A stretch of DNA of 64,000 nt from Paraspadella gotoi (lineage: Eukaryota > Chaetognatha): contig CM119263.1 of NCBI GenBank assembly GCA_051294375.1, positions 25,882,436 through 25,946,435 on the forward strand. Direction: 5' to 3'. Positions 59,544 through 64,000 of the stretch are shown one piece after another; the first letter of the stretch is position 1, and each line of letters opens with the position of its first letter. The notes beneath the pieces are model-generated. The model was not told the DNA's origin. It worked only from the letters and a program-made list of their open reading frames with translations, and did not search any database. The position numbers and the translations under genes were made by a program.

Positions 59544-62500
59544 ATCGAAAAAAGTTGTTTTCGGTCTTTTTGGCCAATTTTCTTCACGTACTCGACTTGG
59601 GGACTGACCTCAAGACGATGGCCGATCATTTCTATCTGGGCCACAACTATTTTGGTTGGGTGTTTTTGGGTTCGTTGGTCTTTCACAACATCGTCTCGTC
59701 ATCTTTCAGTTTGTTCGTGATTTCCAAAAACTCAGATCGTTTTCCGATTCTTTGGAAAACAAAAATGCGAAAGTTGTTAGCGATCGCACTGCATATAGCA
59801 GGGTTGGGTTCCTTGGTTTTGTCAATGGATATTTATTTGGATGACGGTTGCCAAAAAAAAAAAAATTAAGAATCATAATTTCTTGGCGCTTTTTTACAAA
59901 GAAGCCCCCTTGCTGCGGCTCCTGAAGCAGCGGACTCAAACACACGCACAAAAATTGTATCTTTTGCTGCTTCCATCGTCGTTTTATGCGTCACTCCTTT
60001 TGTCGTCGCTCTCACCGTCGCAACTGCTTCATCCATCGTTCGAATTATCGTCGTCGTTTCTGTCAATCCCGATCCTGGCGGAGGCTTAATTCTTTCTCTC
60101 TCTGAGTCACCCAGCAAGCCATAATTTTATTGTTACAAAAGTAGCGTCGGGAAAAATTACCCTAATCTCTTACCTTAATCCCAACGCTAATCCCTAACCC
60201 TAATCCCTAACCCCAACCCCTAATATCTATCCTCTAAACTAACCTTATCCCTAACCGAAACCCTAAACAATTAATCCATCGTTCAAATTATCGTTCAAAT
60301 TATCGTCGTCGTATTTGTCGATCCAGCCAGAGAGAGCGAGAGAGATTCGCTGCTCCATCATACGGCAAGGGGGCATCGATGTTAGAAAATGTCAATTTCT
60401 ATTATATTACACAGATTATGATTATGAAAACAGATGCTGAATAGCAGCTAAGAAATTTTCTTAAAAAAATAAAAATAAATATTTGAGCGTTTTTTAATCA
60501 TAAATAATTACTTTAATAAGAATTTTTTGCCTGCTTGTCAGTCGCTTTGTCTGGTTGTCTGGAGATTTTAGATTACCTAAGTATATTGTTTAAAAAAAGT
60601 GATGATGGCGATAGAAACAAAAAAACAATAGGCGTCACCGTAAGGGCAGAACGGCTCAACGTCCAACGGCAGAGATTTTGACATCTGAGTCCCAAGTTTC
60701 CCGATTCGCGATGGAACGTCGCGAAGAAAGCGAATATCTGGCTTATTTTTGAGAGAATGAAAGAATGAAATCGTTTCGAAAAAATAATAAGTTTTTAGTT
60801 GGCATAAAAAAAAAAGAAAAGAAAAACAAAAATTTATATTAAGGTTTATGAAGTTTTTTAAATTAACAAGATGGCCGAGTGGTTAAAAACTAAGACTTTG
60901 ACGCGGAGTGAAATGGTAGGATTCGAATCCAACTCAAGGTAAACTTTTACAATAAACTGCTATGTCCCAAAAGTGGTCATAGAGCAATGGCTTACCGAAG
61001 GGGGAGTAGCCATATGCGTACTCGATAGCAAGACAAAAATTATCTTTTGTACTCGAGTTACAGAGCCTGCCGTCTCAGAAATTCTAGACGGATGCTACTG
61101 TACTTAATTTTTTTTTTGGCAAACCCAATCAAAGTTTTAAATGATGGTGTCACAATAACATTCAAGGCAGGGATAAATATTTTATTTTTTTCTCACAGAT
61201 AATTGAATAATAATAATAATAACTGAATTCATACTAAATATTAAAGTACCAAAATTATAAATCTTTTAACTAACACATTTATTAAACAAATTTTTATTGA
61301 TGATGAAGATAATTTTGTTGTAAAAGATATTCTTCTTTAGAGACAATTATATTAAAAAAAAAATAAGTTTTTTTTATTGAATAACCTTGCAAAAACTTTA
61401 TTTTTTCTAATCGAATTTTTGAAGATTTTTTTTTTAAATTGAAAAATAAAGTGCATAGGCTGACGGGAAAAAAAATTTATATTTAAAAATTTTATAGTCC
61501 AAATCTTTTAATTTTGAAATATCTTTACGACATATTGCGAGGCGAAAGCAGAGAAGAAAATTACGATAGGAAAGAATGAAGCAATATAAAAGAAATAAAA
61601 GAAAGATGCGAAAGAAAATTAAATATTTACCGTTGCACACTTGAAGTCCAAATTATTATCCGGCGTCGACATCATTCACATTCTATTAGAATCTTACGTC
61701 CAAATGCTGATTCAATGCGAGTCATAGCCCATTCCTTACTGTTCGACAATAAAAAATGCATTCCCGACTTACTCGATTTTGCCCGCAACCAGCGTAAGAA
61801 GAAACTATTGGGAAACATGTACCGAGCAATGAACGACGGAACGATCGTCAGCCTCGGAAAAACCTGCGACTGCAAACTTAACGAAAAAATCGAAATAATC
61901 TGCGAGTGGAAAATCGATTTTTACTGGACCATTTTCTCCGTGATAATATCCATGTTAAGTTTGACCAAGGCCGCTGCTCAAATGAGGGTGAATAACTGGG
62001 TCCAACGTCCGTTGAAGCCGAAAGAGATTTCGCTCATTGTATTCGGCGTCGTTCAAGAAACCTTCGGACTCTCAGTCTCTCTCTATTTCATTTACGTCAA
62101 CGCCCTGAAATTATCCTCTTTGTTTCTCCTCTTCATTGTTCCTCTAATTCTTCGCGTCTTTACATTGACCGAGCTGAGATTCTTTTTGTCATTTTTACGC
62201 CGACTGGCGATCTCCGGTGACCAAACCGTCTTGAAAAGGGAGGGCGCAGCAAATTCTTGGTTCCAATGGTGGATCAAAATTTTTTTTCCTCTGTTCATCT
62301 TGGCTACGCGCTTCGCATACAATGACGACGTCTGTATTATTGGTCACATATCATGGGGAATAGGAATACTTGGTGTACGGTTGAATAGTTTTATGGATTT
62401 TACCCTGGAAAAAAAAGAAGCCGTTGAAAATTCAACAAATCTGCTATGGTCAATGAGGACCGTTCATTTGAAACACAATTCTAATTGGAGCACGTTCATG

Positions 62501-63526
62501 AAACAATTATTAAAATCGCTTCAGAGTGAGAAGTATTTAAGCAATTTGACATACTCGACGATAACTGAATCTTCCTACACTCTAATGCTTGGTAACCAAT
62601 CTTTTTTGAATCCGTCTGCTGAAAGAATAGCGTTATTAATTTTTTTGGATGTTGCTACAGTTTTGTGCTACAAAACATTCATTTTGATTCATAACCACAA
62701 AATTCGTACTTGGTTTTTAAAGTTAGAATCCTTTTGCTTCGTGAGCGCATTGGCATTTTTATATTTTCTACAAACGCTTCACGAAGGAGACAATTTGGAT
62801 AAAGAAATCGTAATATTTGAAAAAATAGTCGCCAACTTTTTCCCATTATTTATTTGCGTAGTCGCCACCAGAGTGCTACAGATACTGATACAGCACATAA
62901 TTGCAAAAAGATCTTGTCTCCCGTTGGTTGCCTTTTTAGTTATAGCGTGCGCCTCGTTGCCATTGACAACCTTTTGGGTTATTCGTGGACCCGAAATTAA
63001 GGGACAGATTGAATCAGTGATTAAAGGATTGTGTGGAGGTCATGGTGTATACTATGGACCCATTCCAGGATATGCCTGGAAAGACAAATTTTTATTATTC
63101 TACGGTTATGCTAAACTAAATTCGCGTTTCTTCTTTTATTTTCCCCTTGCATTTTTACCTTTATTAAATATAAGCTACGCTCTTGTAGTAAAAATACAAC
63201 AAAGTCGTCATAACTTGAACTTCACAATTTACATTTTTATCGTTTTAATATTTTATTGTTTTGTTTGGGCCTGTTTAAAGATCGGGGAAAAAAAAGTTCA
63301 TTTTCGTTCTAATATATCTTTTTGGTCGTTGTGGATTTTGGCATTTGTCTGTTGTGAGAGGGGAGACATGTATGATAATTGTTTAGAACTTTTCTTATGG
63401 TTAAATCAGACAAATAACTACAGAGAATATGTACAATATGCAGAACAGATTCAGACTAATTTTTATTATTTTCCAAGTCTAATTTTTTTAATAATCCCGT
63501 CATTAGTTTTGCTTACCCATGACTAA
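59544..63526 (+). CDS. XK-related (XKR/CED-8)-like multipass membrane protein
   Basis: Likely plasma-membrane protein of the XK family, some members of which scramble phospholipids in dying cells. An exon at 59544-59846 (phase 1 at both borders) reads ANFLHVLDLGTDLKTMADHF, GHNYFGWVFLGSLVFHNIVS and LLAIALHIAGLG, matching the XKR start D..tD...a..yf..g...w and the LGP-type helix. Near 61659-61727 another frame reads SGVDIIHILLESYVQML, like the family's LLEs.PQL.LQ, then hits a stop. The long frame 61715-63526 (603 residues) takes over one base out of register with EWKIDFYWTIFSVIISMLSL and about ten more hydrophobic helices. It is longer than typical XKRs (about 400-500 residues). A one-base deletion, or an unseen splice, separates the frames; the phase-1 donor at 59846 also lacks a matching acceptor. 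Family assignment is moderate. Confidence 0.5.
60165..60270. repeat. Degenerate telomere-like CCCTAA repeats
   Basis: Irregular CCCTAA/CCCTAAT/CCCCAAC units (for example AATCCCTAACCCTAATCCCT). This fits the complement of the common animal telomere repeat TTAGGG but is heavily decayed. It lies in the presumed intron of the XKR-like gene. Confidence 0.6.
60865..61095 (+). repeat. tRNA-derived element (Ser/Leu-like head), SINE or pseudogene
   Basis: A-box ATGGCCGAGTGGTTAA at 60871-60886 and B-box GATTCGAATCC at 60920-60930, spaced as in class II tRNAs. The acceptor stem does not pair and no anticodon loop is convincing. The similarity continues into non-tRNA sequence ending ACGGATGCTACTGTACTT, as in a SINE. 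Only one copy is visible in this window. Confidence 0.5.
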
Positions 63527-63790
63527 AATTATTTCAGCATTTTTAATGTATGCAAAGTTCTTTAATCGTGCAAAGATTTCCAAAAGTTATAAAAAAAGTC
63601 GTTACGTAATAAACAATATTTTTTTTCTTTTTAAAAATGGATTTTTAAACGATTTCTTATGATTTTAATATCGTAATAGTAAAATAGATAATTTTTTTCG
63701 ATTAAATCTTTAACTTCATTTTTTCTCACTTGTGCTTTTTGGAAAATTATCATTTTGGCTGCCAAAATACAACCTATCATTTCAACTAAA

Positions 63791-63791
<1 letters not shown>

Positions 63792-63830
<39 letters not shown>
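63792..63830. repeat. (CT)n microsatellite
   Basis: CT tract followed by ACACACATAC about 270 bp past the stop of the XKR-like gene. Confidence 0.93.
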
Positions 63831-63837
<7 letters not shown>

Positions 63838-64000
63838 TACAAACACACCCTCTTCCTCTTAACCTTATTAAATTGTTTCTTTTATGTCAAAACTTATTTT
63901 ATTATTTATTATGCTCGAAAAACATATACGCTGTTTCTTATTAAAAATCGTTTGTGAACAAAAAGAACTTTTTCTCTTAAAATCTTCAACGCAATGAAAA

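Noticed and set aside
60867-60942. Functional tRNA-Ser/Leu gene
   Set aside because: Internal promoter boxes are good, but the acceptor stem fails to pair and the anticodon arm is not formed.

Overview
The window is nuclear DNA from an animal, most likely an invertebrate. The evidence is spliced genes with GT-AG introns whose phases agree from exon to exon, animal-only protein families (a GPR158-like class C receptor, an XK-related-like membrane protein, thrombospondin type 1 repeats), very dense CT/GA dinucleotide and GAC-type trinucleotide microsatellites, and several families of non-autonomous transposons. I cannot name the species. I see no operon, CRISPR array, rRNA gene or intact tRNA gene.

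Left third (1 to about 20.4 kb, minus strand). A complete NFYB gene (histone-fold subunit of the CCAAT-binding factor NF-Y) sits at 900-2435 in four coding exons. Upstream of it, also on the minus strand, is a long gene for a GPR158/GPR179-type orphan receptor. Eleven exons from 11432 down to the stop at 3814 join in frame and carry the ectodomain, all seven helices and the tail. One more ectodomain exon lies at 15209-15477 and a probable N-terminal exon at 19985-20286. The exons are GC-rich and the introns are AT-rich and full of microsatellites. Some GAC repeats are part of the coding sequence and give poly-acidic loops in the ectodomain.

Middle (20.4-38 kb). I support no confident gene here. 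The stretch holds tandem repeats (12-bp unit at 22.95-23.18 kb, acidic-coding satellite at 24.2-24.8 kb, GAAA tract at 31.9 kb), tRNA-like SINEs, and the start of a more AT-rich, transposon-rich zone. A 2.75-kb DNA element with a nested hAT-like insert lies at 33.8-36.5 kb.

Right centre (38.6-44.0 kb, plus strand). A six-exon gene encodes a signal peptide followed by four repeats of an eight-cysteine hevein-like module (C-x12-C-x5/7-CC-x5-C-x6-C-x-C-x2-C). Each domain sits on its own exon with phase-1 borders. A hAT MITE lies in its first intron, and a foldback element is inserted at the TA inside a splice donor. A related exon with a one-base frameshift lies on the minus strand at 49.3-49.5 kb.

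Right end (47-64 kb). A palindrome of about 0.3-kb arms flanks a 956-base gap. A second copy of the large DNA element is at 53.4-55.6 kb. The 3' end of a thrombospondin-repeat gene is on the minus strand (57.4-58.3 kb), and an XK-related-like multipass membrane gene is on the plus strand (59.5-63.5 kb), possibly carrying a frameshift. A recurring mobile unit with a hammerhead-ribozyme-like core is scattered from 35 to 57 kb. The genes look functionally unrelated: transcription factor, receptor, secreted lectin-like protein, adhesion-type protein and scramblase-like protein.
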